A stretch of 64,000 nucleotides of DNA from Chthonomonadaceae bacterium (GCA_015709495.1 CP054189.1:2294001-2358000), one strand, 5' to 3'. Numbered from the stretch's first letter, positions 13,516 to 22,375 are shown. Numbers and translations are program-made. The notes: generated by a model from the sequence alone, not told the origin.

Positions 13516-13671
13516 ATTGCTTCCGCTCCTCGGCTCAAGAGTCTTAACCGGTTCTCAGCCTCGGAAACGAGTCCTCTACGCTGCCGGGTCCGACCGCCCC
13601 GCCGCCAGGCCCTTGATTAAGAAAAAGTAAAGTCTCCGGCAGGGATCGCAATGCGGCGGCTGTTTCTCGCG

Positions 13672-13677
13672 TATAAT
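13672..13677 (+). promoter_or_regulatory. -10 box (TATAAT) of the riboswitch-amphi-Trp-TerC unit
   Basis: Consensus TATAAT just upstream of the riboswitch; transcription would start near 13684. No good -35 is seen. Confidence 0.55.
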
Positions 13678-13684
13678 TTCCCTG

Positions 13685-13803
13685 AGACCCCCGAAGGGGA
13701 GTAGCGCCTGCAAAATGCAGAGCCTCGGTCGTCAGTTCGCTCGAAAGAGCCGGCCCGGCAGGAAGCGCAAGACCTTCACCGCAAGGCGCGTGAAGGTTTT
13801 TTT
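13685..13803 (+). promoter_or_regulatory. yybP-ykoY-type (manganese) riboswitch
   Basis: The leader has the conserved loop AGGGGAGTAGCG at 13696-13706, a GTCAGTTCGC stretch, CCGGCCCGGCAGGAAGCGCA, then GCAAGACCTTCACC leading into a terminator hairpin. These are the hallmarks of the yybP-ykoY family (Rfam RF00080), which binds Mn(II) and controls Mn exporters and TerC proteins. The second gene downstream is a TerC homologue, which fits the known regulon. Mn(II) binding is expected to favour an antiterminated state, allowing expression when manganese is high. Exact helix borders were assigned by eye. Confidence 0.85.
13772..13803 (+). terminator. Intrinsic terminator of the riboswitch
   Basis: ACCTTCAC (13772-13779) pairs with GTGAAGGT (13790-13797) around a ten-base loop, followed by a run of T up to 13803. 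It lies 31 bases before the amphi-Trp start. Confidence 0.85.
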
Positions 13804-13834
13804 GTTGCCGGGCGGCGGGTTTTGGAGGACGATA

Positions 13835-14125
13835 ATGAGTACGACTGAACCCATGACGGCGCGCGATGTCGAGCGCGCTTTGACCAGCACCGAGTTTGTG
13901 GCCGCGCTCCGCAGGCTCGCCGAAGCGATCGAACAGGGCATCCCCTTCGAGATTGAGGTGGAGGGCGAGAATGTTCAGGCTCCGATTGAGGTGCACTTCA
14001 GCATCGAGCACGAGCGCTCCGGCGCCAACGAGGAACTCGAATTCCAACTCAGGTGGTCTCTTGTTGCCACTTCCGAGCCCCAGGACGAGCAGGAAACCGA
14101 GGAGGTCGCCGATGCGCTGTCCTAA
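13835..14125 (+). CDS. amphi-Trp domain protein
   Basis: Encodes 96 residues. The segment FVAALRRLAEAIEQGIPFEI, followed by EVEGENVQAP, a beta hairpin and ELEFQLRW at about residue 75, matches the small amphi-Trp domain, named for an amphipathic pattern with a conserved Trp. Its biochemical role is unknown. GGAGGA lies five bases before the ATG, which supports this start over the ATG at 13715 that is inside the riboswitch. Control by the Mn riboswitch and linkage to terC suggest a role in metal or stress homeostasis. Confidence 0.75.
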   Translation: MSTTEPMTARDVERALTSTEFVAALRRLAEAIEQGIPFEIEVEGENVQAPIEVHFSIEHERSGANEELEFQLRWSLVATSEPQDEQETEEVADALS

Positions 14126-14225
14126 GGGCTCGGTCCCGCGCTGGGTCCCCTTCAATCGGGAGGGAACTGGGATCGACCCTTGCGGCGGCTGTTTCAGCAG
14201 ACTTTTCGACTTCGACTAGGCGCAC

Positions 14226-15269
14226 ATGGCACTTGCAGGTGTTTCGATTTGGCTCTGGGTCGCATTTCTCGGAATCGTCGTGGGCTTTCTCGCGCTCGAC
14301 CTGGGCGTCTTCCATCGGAAAGCCCACGAGGTCAGGATGCGCGAGGCTCTCGTTTGGACGGGAATCTGGATCACCGCCTCTCTGCTTTTCAGCGGGCTCC
14401 TCTTCTTTAGATGGGATGTGATTCAGCCCCAAAGCGACTATACCAACGGCCAAGCTGCAATGGCCTTTCTCGCTGGGTACCTTGTCGAGTGGTCCCTGAG
14501 CGTCGACAACATCTTCGTCTTTCTCGTCGTCTTCGCCTATTTTCGCGTGCCCGCGAAGTACCAGCACCGGGTGCTGTTCTGGGGCATCGTCGGTGCCCTA
14601 GTGTTCCGGGCTATCTTCATCGCGCTCGGGGCCGTCGTGCTATCGGCCTTCGTTTGGACGATGGTGGTTTTCGGGCTTTTTCTAATCGCGACCGGCATCA
14701 AAATGCTCGCGACCCACGGCAAGTCCATCGACCCAGGAAACAACCCCTTGGTGCGCGTGTTTCGGCGGATTATGCCAACGACGGACGATTATCACGGGCA
14801 GAGGTTCTTTGTGCGGCAGAACGGAGCGCTCCTGGCAACGCCGCTGTTCGTCGCGCTCTTGGTCGTGGAGTTCACGGACGTTCTCTTTGCGGTGGACTCC
14901 GTTCCCGCGATCTTCTCGATCACTCAAAACCCGTTCATCGTGTTTACTTCGAACGTGTTTGCGATTCTCGGGCTTCGCGCGCTGTTTTTTGCGGTCGCGG
15001 GGCTCATGCAGCTATTCCGGTACTTGCACTTTGGGCTCGCGGCGATTCTCATGTTCGTGGGTGTGAAGATGCTTTATGGCTACGCACAAAAGGTGCTCGT
15101 ACCGGACTGGCCGCACTTTCCCATCGGCCTCTCGCTAGCCATCATCGTTGGAGTCCTCGCCTCGTCGATCCTGGCGTCGGTGCTCCTTCCGGTGGGACCA
15201 GGGAACGACGACGCCCCCGGCACTTCTTCTCGGCCCCAACAGCCGAAAGAGCGCGAATTAGGGAGATAA
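14226..15269 (+). CDS. terC: TerC-family integral membrane protein (likely Mn(II) exporter)
   Basis: Encodes 347 residues with eight or nine membrane helices. TerC hallmarks are present: LDLGVFHRKAH near the start, WSLSVDNIFVFLVVFAYF (SVDN, about residue 90) and VVEFTDVLFAVDSVPAIFSI (about 215), whose acidic residues form the transport site. TerC/Alx proteins export manganese or help metalate exported enzymes. Lies 100 bases after amphi-Trp and downstream of the yybP-ykoY riboswitch, which often controls terC. The next gene (UspA) starts three bases after its stop. Confidence 0.92.
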   Translation: MALAGVSIWLWVAFLGIVVGFLALDLGVFHRKAHEVRMREALVWTGIWITASLLFSGLLFFRWDVIQPQSDYTNGQAAMAFLAGYLVEWSLSVDNIFVFLVVFAYFRVPAKYQHRVLFWGIVGALVFRAIFIALGAVVLSAFVWTMVVFGLFLIATGIKMLATHGKSIDPGNNPLVRVFRRIMPTTDDYHGQRFFVRQNGALLATPLFVALLVVEFTDVLFAVDSVPAIFSITQNPFIVFTSNVFAILGLRALFFAVAGLMQLFRYLHFGLAAILMFVGVKMLYGYAQKVLVPDWPHFPIGLSLAIIVGVLASSILASVLLPVGPGNDDAPGTSSRPQQPKERELGR

Positions 15270-15272
15270 CAC

Positions 15273-16154
15273 ATGGTTCGGATCGTTGCTGGAATTGATG
15301 ATCATCACGAAAACGCCCTTTCGTTCCTTGATCGACTTCGCCTTGCCTCCGCGGACGTGCGCCTGCTGTACGTGATCGAGTCCTTGATGCCGGACAAGTC
15401 ATTTCCGGACTTGGGGCCAAACCATCCTCTGAGCGTGCTTATGGCTGAGATCGAGCAGCAAAGCGAAGCGAAGCTTGCGGCGGCCGCTGCAACGCTCGCC
15501 CCGACGGGATACCCGGTCCAAACGGAATTGCGGAAGGGTGATTCCGCGCGCTGCCTGATCGAATTCGCGTCTTCATGGCCCGCCGACATCATCGCGGTGG
15601 GTTCCGCTCAGAAAGGCCAATGGGGTTCGCTTTTCTTCGGGAGCGTAACCAAGGCTTTGACAGCCGGGGCCGAACAATCCATTCTGATCGCAAAGAGCCC
15701 CCCGCGCGACCAAGCGGGAGTTTCTGCCGTGCTAGCTACCGATCATTCGCCCTACTGCGACGCCTGCATCGAGAGGTTCGTTAGCTGGGAGGCGAAGGGG
15801 GTTCGCCGCATGACGGTCCTGACCAGCCTGGACCGCGGAACTGCGCCCCAGCAGGTAGGTTCGGCTGAGGCTTCGGAACGGCTCACCGGCTCCCTACCGG
15901 ACGTCAAAGACCACCTTCGGGCTCGCAACGAGGAACTCTGCCTGCGATTTCGGGCGGAGGGCATCGAATGTGAGTCCGTTCTGGTGGAAGATCATCCTCA
16001 GAGCGCGATCGCCCAAACGATGTCGGATACTGAGGCCGACCTGTTGCTTTTGGGCGCTCGGGGCCACGGTTTCTGGGATCGGATCCGTCTGGGGAGCGTT
16101 TCGCATTATCAAGTCGTCGCCACACCGCATAACGTGCTGGTCATCCGCGTGTGA
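15273..16154 (+). CDS. Tandem universal stress protein (UspA)
   Basis: Encodes 293 residues with two Usp domains. The first (1-145) has VRIVAGIDDHHENAL and DIIAVGSAQKGQWGSLFFGS with VTKALTAGAEQSILIAK; the second (150-293) ends with LLLGARGHGFWDRIRLGSVS and VVATPHNVLVIRV. The G-x2-G-x9-G(S/T) nucleotide-binding pattern is best kept in the C-terminal half (GARGHG...GSVS). Usp proteins aid survival under stress. Three bases after terC with AGGGAG as ribosome-binding site, so part of the Mn-riboswitch operon. Confidence 0.88.
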   Translation: MVRIVAGIDDHHENALSFLDRLRLASADVRLLYVIESLMPDKSFPDLGPNHPLSVLMAEIEQQSEAKLAAAAATLAPTGYPVQTELRKGDSARCLIEFASSWPADIIAVGSAQKGQWGSLFFGSVTKALTAGAEQSILIAKSPPRDQAGVSAVLATDHSPYCDACIERFVSWEAKGVRRMTVLTSLDRGTAPQQVGSAEASERLTGSLPDVKDHLRARNEELCLRFRAEGIECESVLVEDHPQSAIAQTMSDTEADLLLLGARGHGFWDRIRLGSVSHYQVVATPHNVLVIRV

Positions 16155-16265
16155 AGCGGGGCGCGGACGAACTCAGAGACGCGCTTACGTGCCCGAGAGA
16201 AGGCGGTGTTCGTGGAGCGGAGTTTCCACCCCTTTTCGAGAGGTTGAATCTCGGCGCTCGCCCCG

Positions 16266-17831
16266 CTACATGCGGTTGATCGCCAACTCCTGGCAGCAGG
16301 CTCGGTAGTTGCCCTTCCCATCGTCCGACTGGCTCAGGATGACCACACGGATGGCCTCGGCGATCAGCGGGTTCTTCGGTCGAAAGACGATCCTTCGAGC
16401 TCGGTTGTCGCGCCACTCCGCGCCAGGAATCGTCTGCCACTTCCCATCTGCAAGGAATTCGAGGCGCAATTCACGCGCCACGTACTCAGGCCCGTTTTCG
16501 GCCAAGCAGGGAACCACGAGCACGCTTTTGACTTCGATAGGGGAGCCCAAGTCCGCGCCGAAAGTCGCTCGAACCGGCCGCCTGCGGATTGGCTCGGTGT
16601 AAGCGCCCTCGAACTTCGCGCCGCTCAATCCGTCTGCGAGCTTGCCGAGCCCTCGAATCCATCCGTCGGAGGTCTCGCCAAACCACGCCGGCCTTCCAGC
16701 CGGGTTGAGCGGCGGAACAGGCTCGCCTTCAAGAACCTTCGCTGCCGATTGTCTTGCGCGCTCGACGAGCGCCTCCGCGACCTCTTCGGCCGAAGGCTTC
16801 GCGGGGGGAGGCGTGGTGTCGAGTGCAGCGCGCACCTCATCGAGAGTCCGAGCCAGCTTCAGATGAGGCCGCAAGACCTCCAAGAACTGTTCGTAATTGG
16901 TCCGGTTGTAGCCATAATTGACTCCCGCAAGCGACACAAACCGCAAGCGTTGCGCGGCCACGTCTTTGAGTTGCCTTACGGTGATGTCGTGATAAATGAA
17001 GAACTGCCCGGCCGCTTCGAAGGTCTCAGAGGGGTTGATCTGTACCATCAGGTTCCTCGCGCCAATCTCCCTGAAGGCCGGGATCTGCTCGGTGTTCAAG
17101 TAGTGGCTGAGGATCGTGCCCGGAAAGCGCGCGATGAGCCATCGGTGGAAGACTTGAGGCTCGCGCCAGAAACCTCCGATCGAATCCAAATACACCATCG
17201 TGGCGGGAGACACGTCGCGGACGGCATCGAAGAAGGCTTCGACCTCGGTGGCGATCTCTGGGTTCGCGAGCCAGCCGCCGAACCACTCCAGGCTGACCTT
17301 GACGATGTCGGGGCGGCTAGAAGCGGGCACTCCCGATCCCAGCCAGGTTTCCAGCCAAGGCCGCAGGGACTCCCGCGTTCGGATCGCCGGCAGATGGGTG
17401 GGCTCGATGGCCACGAGGAAGCCCTTTTCGTGGGCGTAGGCGACCGCGTCGAACAGGAACTCACGAAGTTGCGGGTTGACTCCCTCGTCATCGAACAGAT
17501 GACCCTTCGCCGTCCGCACATCGTCGCCAAGGCAAAAGAGGTTGAAGCACCCAAGGGACTTTGCCTCGTCCACCCACTTCCGCGTCAGCGCCCGATCCCA
17601 GACGAAAAGCTCGTACCGAGGGTACAAGTCGAAGATGTGGCTTCGTCCCTTGGCGTTGTAGAGGCGGCTGAGTTCGCGGAATACTTCGGGCCCCGAGGGG
17701 TCCGCCCACACCTGGAACTCGCTGAGGACGACGAACGGCTCGGTCGAAGCCGTCCCTTGCGGAGTCTCCACCTGGGCGCCAAATCCCAAGCCCGCCAGTA
17801 GGGAACCCACAGCGCAAGCCAAGTTCATCAT
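16266..17831 (-). CDS. Secreted TIM-barrel-like protein with C-terminal discoidin-like domain
   Basis: Encodes 521 residues with an N-terminal signal peptide (LACAVGSLLAGLGFGAQ). Residues 40-350 alternate strands and helices as in glycosidase-type (beta/alpha)8 barrels: FLVAIEPTHLPAI, VKVSLEWFGGW, TMVYLDSIGGFW, RFVSLAGVNYGYN. Candidate acidic residues include E in SLEWFGG and D in YLDSIGG. The last 120 residues have the pattern of a discoidin/F5-8C module (GSPIEVKSVLVVPC, YVARELRLEFLADG). I cannot assign a known family; a polysaccharide-acting enzyme is plausible. TATATT lies six bases before the first ATG (leaderless type). Confidence 0.7.
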   Translation of the reverse strand: MMNLACAVGSLLAGLGFGAQVETPQGTASTEPFVVLSEFQVWADPSGPEVFRELSRLYNAKGRSHIFDLYPRYELFVWDRALTRKWVDEAKSLGCFNLFCLGDDVRTAKGHLFDDEGVNPQLREFLFDAVAYAHEKGFLVAIEPTHLPAIRTRESLRPWLETWLGSGVPASSRPDIVKVSLEWFGGWLANPEIATEVEAFFDAVRDVSPATMVYLDSIGGFWREPQVFHRWLIARFPGTILSHYLNTEQIPAFREIGARNLMVQINPSETFEAAGQFFIYHDITVRQLKDVAAQRLRFVSLAGVNYGYNRTNYEQFLEVLRPHLKLARTLDEVRAALDTTPPPAKPSAEEVAEALVERARQSAAKVLEGEPVPPLNPAGRPAWFGETSDGWIRGLGKLADGLSGAKFEGAYTEPIRRRPVRATFGADLGSPIEVKSVLVVPCLAENGPEYVARELRLEFLADGKWQTIPGAEWRDNRARRIVFRPKNPLIAEAIRVVILSQSDDGKGNYRACCQELAINRM

Positions 17832-17837
17832 GGAACG

Positions 17838-17843
17838 AATATA
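17838..17843 (-). promoter_or_regulatory. Leaderless-type -10 box (TATATT)
   Basis: Six bases before the ATG at 17831 on the minus strand. Confidence 0.4.
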
Positions 17844-18019
17844 GCACCGGGCCGAACCCTCTGAAGGGAATCGAAGCGGAGCACGACCTGGGTACGAACG
17901 GAATCGGCTGACCCGTTCGCATCGGGGCCTTGTGATGAGCCGATCGGCGCCTTGACTTCGCCCTGTCCCTCAAGGCTCCATTCTCAGTATTGGGACAGGC
18001 TGCGAACTCGAACCTCAGC

Positions 18020-18240
18020 CTAAACTCGCCTGCTCGACCTCTTTCCAGCGAAGATGGCAACGCCGCCTAAGGCGGCTCCGACGAGTGCCGTCAGGGCGCC
18101 GAATATCCGGGCTGGGGGGCCAGAATCAACCTCTGGGGGGCCGGAATCACGCCCGCTCGGCCCGTCACAACAGACCAGATTCCCTCAAGCATGACAAGGC
18201 AGCCGACCAGTCCCAGTGCTCGAGCGATCCACGCCCTCAT
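18020..18240 (-). pseudogene. Possible frameshifted small two-helix membrane protein
   Basis: From ATG 18240 the frame reads MRAWIARALGLVGCLVMLEG, a likely membrane helix, but ends at 18091. A second frame, shifted relative to the first, carries SGPPARIFGALTALVGAALG with GVAIFAGKRSSRRV and stops at 18020: a second helix with a basic end. Joining both by one frameshift near 18140 gives a two-helix protein of about 72 residues. A repeated GATTCTGGCCCCCCAG-like unit sits at the junction. Could also be two chance open frames. Confidence 0.3.
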
Positions 18241-18580
18241 CCGTCGGTTTTACCTCGTCCCAACGATGTCGAACGATGCCGAGACGCTCCCTGTGAACGA
18301 AAAGGCCGGGGTCCGTCGAAGGTTCGCCAAACCGGGTGCTCGAACTTGCGGAGAACCTCCAAGGTCGGACGAGGGAGGGATTGAAGCTGCCTTCGCGCTT
18401 GACCCCTCTCCGCGCTTGCCTCGGCGAAGGGCGACGTTGACCCTCGAGGAGCCCTGGGGAAAATGAACGGCCGGAATGCCCCGTGCCCTTAGTTCGGGCC
18501 GCGTGAGGTTTCAACGGCTCTTCGAACCAATGCCCCGCAGCCATTGCATCGAATCTCCGCTAACTTAGACCCGCGATCCA
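18241..18580. other. Intergenic stretch, nothing recognised
   Basis: Several open frames exist on both strands but none has a recognisable product, ribosome-binding site or promoter; they look like GC-driven chance frames. Confidence 0.5.
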
Positions 18581-19657
18581 TTAGGGGTTCGGCGAGACGG
18601 GCGCGCGCTCCTGCCCTTCCTCAAACAAGCGACGAAATCCCGCTGAGTCCCGCTCCCTGACGGCCCCTACGATGCGGTCGAGCGCGACGCGCAGACGCTC
18701 GACAGCCTCCAGGGAGTCGGGATTTCCAGCCTGAATCTCGTAATAGACATCCGGGCTCTCGCGCAGGACCGCGGCTGAGAGCGACCTAAGAGCTTGGAAG
18801 GTGGTGCTCCGCACAGGGTGCTCAGACTCCGGGAGTGCGAGGGCGAAGGCGATCGCTGCGGCGTGCGCCAGGCTCAGGAGGTCGGCCATGATCCGGTCGT
18901 GGTCGGCAAGCGGCAAACGAACGATCCGCGCAGTGGTTGGTTGGAACAGCCGCTCGACCGTCAGCACCGCCTCTGCATCGCCGGTGTCACAGATGACCAC
19001 GTCGGCGTTGCGAAGAAGGAAGGTGGACGGGCCGAACATCGGGTGGATCGAAGCTACGCGGCCTCCGGCTTCCTGAAGAGCGCGGATCGGCTCGATGAGG
19101 GGAGTCTTGATGCTGGCGATATCGACCACGACCCCCGAGGGGGGCTTCTGCGACCACTCCAAATACAGTCCTGCCGTGGCGACAGGGGGAGTTGAGCACA
19201 CGATCAACTCTGCCGAATGTAGGCACTCGCGAGCCAAAGTGACCTCTTCGGGCACGTCGAAGGTGTCGAGCGAGCGGGTCGTATAGCCTTGGGCCGCCAA
19301 GAACCGCCGCATCCACCGGCCCATCCGACCTGCGCCGCCGACTACCACGGCGGTCTTTCCTGCGCCGACGGCCGCAACGCGCAGACTGTCCTCCTCTTGC
19401 GCGGAAACCGAGGCCGCGATGAGGCCCGCAAAGAGGTCTTCAGCGACGCGCGGGTCGAGTCCGTGTTCTTGGGCCGCCGACCTCGCCCGGCTCAGCACCG
19501 TGGTCTCCTGAGCGTAATCGACGGTAGGGAGATTCTGTAGGCGCTTGAGTTCTCCCATCTGGCGGGCCAGTTCGACCCGCCCCGCGACCCGCGCCACGAG
19601 CTCCAGGTCGAGCAGGCGGATGCGCTCGCGCAGGCTGTCGAAGTCGCTTTGTGACAT
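18581..19657 (-). CDS. tyrA: Bifunctional chorismate mutase / prephenate dehydrogenase
   Basis: Encodes about 358 residues. Residues 1-85 form an AroQ-type chorismate mutase helix bundle (SLRERIRLLDLELVARVAGR, then ELARQMGELK). After a linker, a Rossmann domain begins at VVVGGAGRMGRWMRRFLAAQ (GGAGRMG) and includes LIVCSTPP, VDIASIKTPLIE and the catalytic-histidine motif SIHPMFGPST; a helical dimer domain follows. This is the E. coli TyrA layout: chorismate to prephenate to 4-hydroxyphenylpyruvate for tyrosine. ATG 19657 follows GAGAAAGG; a TTG at 19693 is a weaker alternative. Not in an operon. Confidence 0.88.
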   Translation of the reverse strand: MSQSDFDSLRERIRLLDLELVARVAGRVELARQMGELKRLQNLPTVDYAQETTVLSRARSAAQEHGLDPRVAEDLFAGLIAASVSAQEEDSLRVAAVGAGKTAVVVGGAGRMGRWMRRFLAAQGYTTRSLDTFDVPEEVTLARECLHSAELIVCSTPPVATAGLYLEWSQKPPSGVVVDIASIKTPLIEPIRALQEAGGRVASIHPMFGPSTFLLRNADVVICDTGDAEAVLTVERLFQPTTARIVRLPLADHDRIMADLLSLAHAAAIAFALALPESEHPVRSTTFQALRSLSAAVLRESPDVYYEIQAGNPDSLEAVERLRVALDRIVGAVRERDSAGFRRLFEEGQERAPVSPNP

Positions 19658-19803
19658 GGGGCCTTTCTCAACCGGTTTGGGACGCTCGATCAACCTGAGG
19701 GGCTGCGTAGAGGCGTCCTTGAGCCTGACATTACCTTAAGGCTTCGTCCGCTAGGCCTTGGCCCGCCCGCGTTCGTTTTCGGCATGGTCGGCACTAGCGT
19801 GCG

Positions 19804-20120
19804 AGACGCATGCGATCCTGGGGCCGAGTCTCCATGAGCGCGCAAGGAAGGGGCCACGCGGGACGCATGCGCTCCTGGGGCCGAGGCTCTGTGGGCGCGC
19901 AGGGAAGAAGGCCATGCGGGACGCATGCGTTCCTGAGGCCGAGGCTCTGTCAGTGCTCTTGGGAGGGGCCATGCGGGACGCATGCGCTCCCGGGGCCGAG
20001 TTCCTGTCAGTACTCTTGGAAGGGGCCATGCGAGACGCATGCGTTCCTGAGGCCGAGTCTCCACGAGCGGTCGTGGAAGAAGGCCATGCGAGACGCATGC
20101 GTTCCTGGGCCTTTCGCTCA
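19804..20120. repeat. Tandem repeat array, about six 57-58 bp units
   Basis: GACGCATGCG begins units at 19804, 19862, 19920, 19977, 20034 and 20092, a spacing of 57-58 bases. Each junction holds the inverted repeat CATGCG-GGA-CGCATG (or CATGCG-AGA-CGCATG), which could form a tight hairpin. Between cores, units vary in blocks, for example CTGTCAGT(G/A)CTCTTGG(G/A)A against TCCACGAGCGGTCGTGGA. All reverse frames are open across it, but period and palindromes suggest a non-coding array. It fills the gap between divergent tyrA and the GH65-like gene. Confidence 0.85.
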
Positions 20121-20204
20121 TTCGGCGCGGCGCATCCCGACACGCTGAGACGGCGGCAGAATATACTCCCCAGAACACGATAGGGCGGGAGGTCGCGGCT
20201 TCAG

Positions 20205-22370
20205 TTGGCTTCGGAAAAAGGCGATGAGCAGGCAAAAAGCAAGAGAACACGCAGGCGACTTAGCCTCGCCGCGCTCTCGTGCTTGACGCTCGCAGGATGC
20301 CTGATCGCCATGACAGGACCGGGCTGCTCCTCGAAAGGCAGTTCGAAACAAGCTTCTGCCGCCCCTAAGCCCCAGGCTCCCGCGGACCCTTGGGTGCTGG
20401 TGACCCTTGACCCCTCGGACGCCACGCCCGCCTACCTCTCGAACGGCCTGGTCGGGCTCCGCATCGGGCGAAACGGGTTTGGATGGTATGGCGAGGGCGT
20501 TGATACCGGCTTTCTTCTCGCTGACGAATATGAGTCCGAAGGGGAAGAGAAGATTCTGCCGGTCGACAACCCACTCAACTTCGGCATCACCTTGGAAGGG
20601 AAGAGAGTCGAGCCTGCGCCCGGCCAACCCTATCGGCAGCAACTCGACATGCGGGTGGGGCTGTTGACGACGGCCTATCGCACCGACTCCGGGGTCGAGG
20701 TCTCCGTCGAAACGGCGCTCCATCCGACGCTCCGCATGGCCGCGACCCGCGTTACGCTCAAGAACCTCAAGGGTCTTGCTGGATCGATTCTGCTCAGCCT
20801 CACCTCGAAGGGCGTCCCAGAAGCGGCGCGCGATCCGCTGAATGCCCTCTGGAGGCTGGGACCTTCCGGGACGCAGTGCTGGGTCGCGCAGTCGCTTTCG
20901 GGGTCCAGTCAAGTGGAGCCGATGTTCGTTCGAGCGGGAACTCGCGTCAACTTCAGCGAGGCGGAGAAGGAGGTCGTCTACGAACTCACCGCGTCTGTGG
21001 CCGCGAGCCAGAGATACCCCGGCCTGATGTCGGCGAGGGGCTATGGGATCCGCCTTGCCGACGGCTGGGACGCCCCCACTCCCCCGCTGGGGTTTGAGGA
21101 GGTTCGGGCGGCGGCGGCGGCGCACTGGCGGGAAGCCTGGACGACCGATATTGTGATCGACGGTCCAGTGGAAGACCAGCAAGCGGTTCGGTCGTTCCTC
21201 TTCTACCTTCGTTCGTCGCTTTCGCCGAACGCGCCGCTCGCGCCGGGGCCATTCGGGCTTTCGAATGCGGCTTACAACGGCCATGCCTTCTGGGACGCGG
21301 ACGTGTGGGTATTTCCCGCGCTTGCCTGGGTCGATCCCGAAGCGGCGGCGCAAGTGGCGGCACAGCGCGCAGGCATGGCGCTTCAGGCGAGGGCGAACTT
21401 CCTTAGCAAGAGGTCCTGGGGAGCGGCGTTTCGTTCGAGGGCCGAGAAGCCCGTCCCGCGCTCGCTTTCGCCTCTGCAATACCCGTGGGAGTCCTCGGCG
21501 AGCGGGCTCGAAGTGTCGCCGACCGAGACCAAGCAGCAGCATCACATCACCGGCACGGTGGCCTTTGGGCTGGCGCTGGCAGGGGCCCTTGGCATCGCGG
21601 AGCCGCAGGAGGTCGAGCAGATCATCGCTGGCGCGAGGGACTTCTACCTTTGGAGGGCGGAAGAGCGGGGAAGCGAGTTGGAGATTCGATCGGTGGTCAG
21701 CCCCGACGAGTTTCACACCGGCGATAACGACCTATATACGAACCTCGTGGCGCAGTGGTGCGTCAACGGGGGGAGTTGGGAGGGGCCTCCAGGCTCTTCC
21801 AAGTTCAAGCTCCCCCGCGACGAAATAGGATTTCTCACCTACGACGGCGACCCCATGAGGAGCTACAAGCAGGCGGCGGCGGTGCTCGCGATCTTTCCGC
21901 TGCAATACCCCGGCGCGGAGGCCGAAGCAAGGACGATGCTCAAACGCTTCGAGGACAAGATCACCCCGAACGGCCCGGCGATGAGCGATTCGGTCCACGC
22001 AACGATCTGGGCTCGGCTCGGGGAGGGAGATCGGGCGTATGAGGCCTGGCAAAAAAGCTGGAGACGCTTCACAGGGAATCCACTTTTGCTGTTCAGTGAG
22101 AAACCGAGGACCCCAAAGACGTATTTTCTAACAGGGGCCGGCGGATGTCTTCAAACCGTCGTCCACGGATTCCTTGGGATTAGGATAGACTCTCAGAGGG
22201 ACCCCAAGGCTTCGTGGAGCGCCCCGATCAAGATGAACAAATGGATTTCCGCAAGACCCCACCTCCCTTCAGCGTGGAGGAGCGTCGAGTTCAAAGGGCT
22301 CCGGCTGCTGGGGAGGCGCTACGATCTTGTGGCGACTCATGAAGGGATTTCCGTCCAAGAGGTGAAATAG
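20205..22370 (+). CDS. GH65-like glycoside hydrolase, lipoprotein
   Basis: Encodes 721 residues. Starts with TTG (no in-frame ATG nearby), then a basic N-terminus and a lipobox-like LTLAGC (Cys32), followed by a second Cys in TGPGC. Residues 60-290 form a beta-rich super-sandwich as in GH65 proteins; the (alpha/alpha)6 barrel has GHAFWDADVWVFPALAW, YPWESSASG and SVVSPDEFHTGDND. The glutamate in PDEFH is at the expected general-acid position. The arrangement is closest to the ATHL1 (glucosyl-galactosyl-hydroxylysine glucosidase) branch, which hydrolyses rather than phosphorolyses glucosides. Substrate unknown. Five bases before a deacetylase gene. Confidence 0.8.
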   Translation: MASEKGDEQAKSKRTRRRLSLAALSCLTLAGCLIAMTGPGCSSKGSSKQASAAPKPQAPADPWVLVTLDPSDATPAYLSNGLVGLRIGRNGFGWYGEGVDTGFLLADEYESEGEEKILPVDNPLNFGITLEGKRVEPAPGQPYRQQLDMRVGLLTTAYRTDSGVEVSVETALHPTLRMAATRVTLKNLKGLAGSILLSLTSKGVPEAARDPLNALWRLGPSGTQCWVAQSLSGSSQVEPMFVRAGTRVNFSEAEKEVVYELTASVAASQRYPGLMSARGYGIRLADGWDAPTPPLGFEEVRAAAAAHWREAWTTDIVIDGPVEDQQAVRSFLFYLRSSLSPNAPLAPGPFGLSNAAYNGHAFWDADVWVFPALAWVDPEAAAQVAAQRAGMALQARANFLSKRSWGAAFRSRAEKPVPRSLSPLQYPWESSASGLEVSPTETKQQHHITGTVAFGLALAGALGIAEPQEVEQIIAGARDFYLWRAEERGSELEIRSVVSPDEFHTGDNDLYTNLVAQWCVNGGSWEGPPGSSKFKLPRDEIGFLTYDGDPMRSYKQAAAVLAIFPLQYPGAEAEARTMLKRFEDKITPNGPAMSDSVHATIWARLGEGDRAYEAWQKSWRRFTGNPLLLFSEKPRTPKTYFLTGAGGCLQTVVHGFLGIRIDSQRDPKASWSAPIKMNKWISARPHLPSAWRSVEFKGLRLLGRRYDLVATHEGISVQEVK

Positions 22371-22375
22371 AAACT

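Noticed and set aside
19690-20250. 186-residue minus-strand ORF over the tandem repeats as a repeat protein
   Set aside because: All reverse frames are open across the repeat, no ribosome-binding site, and the palindromic period explains it better.
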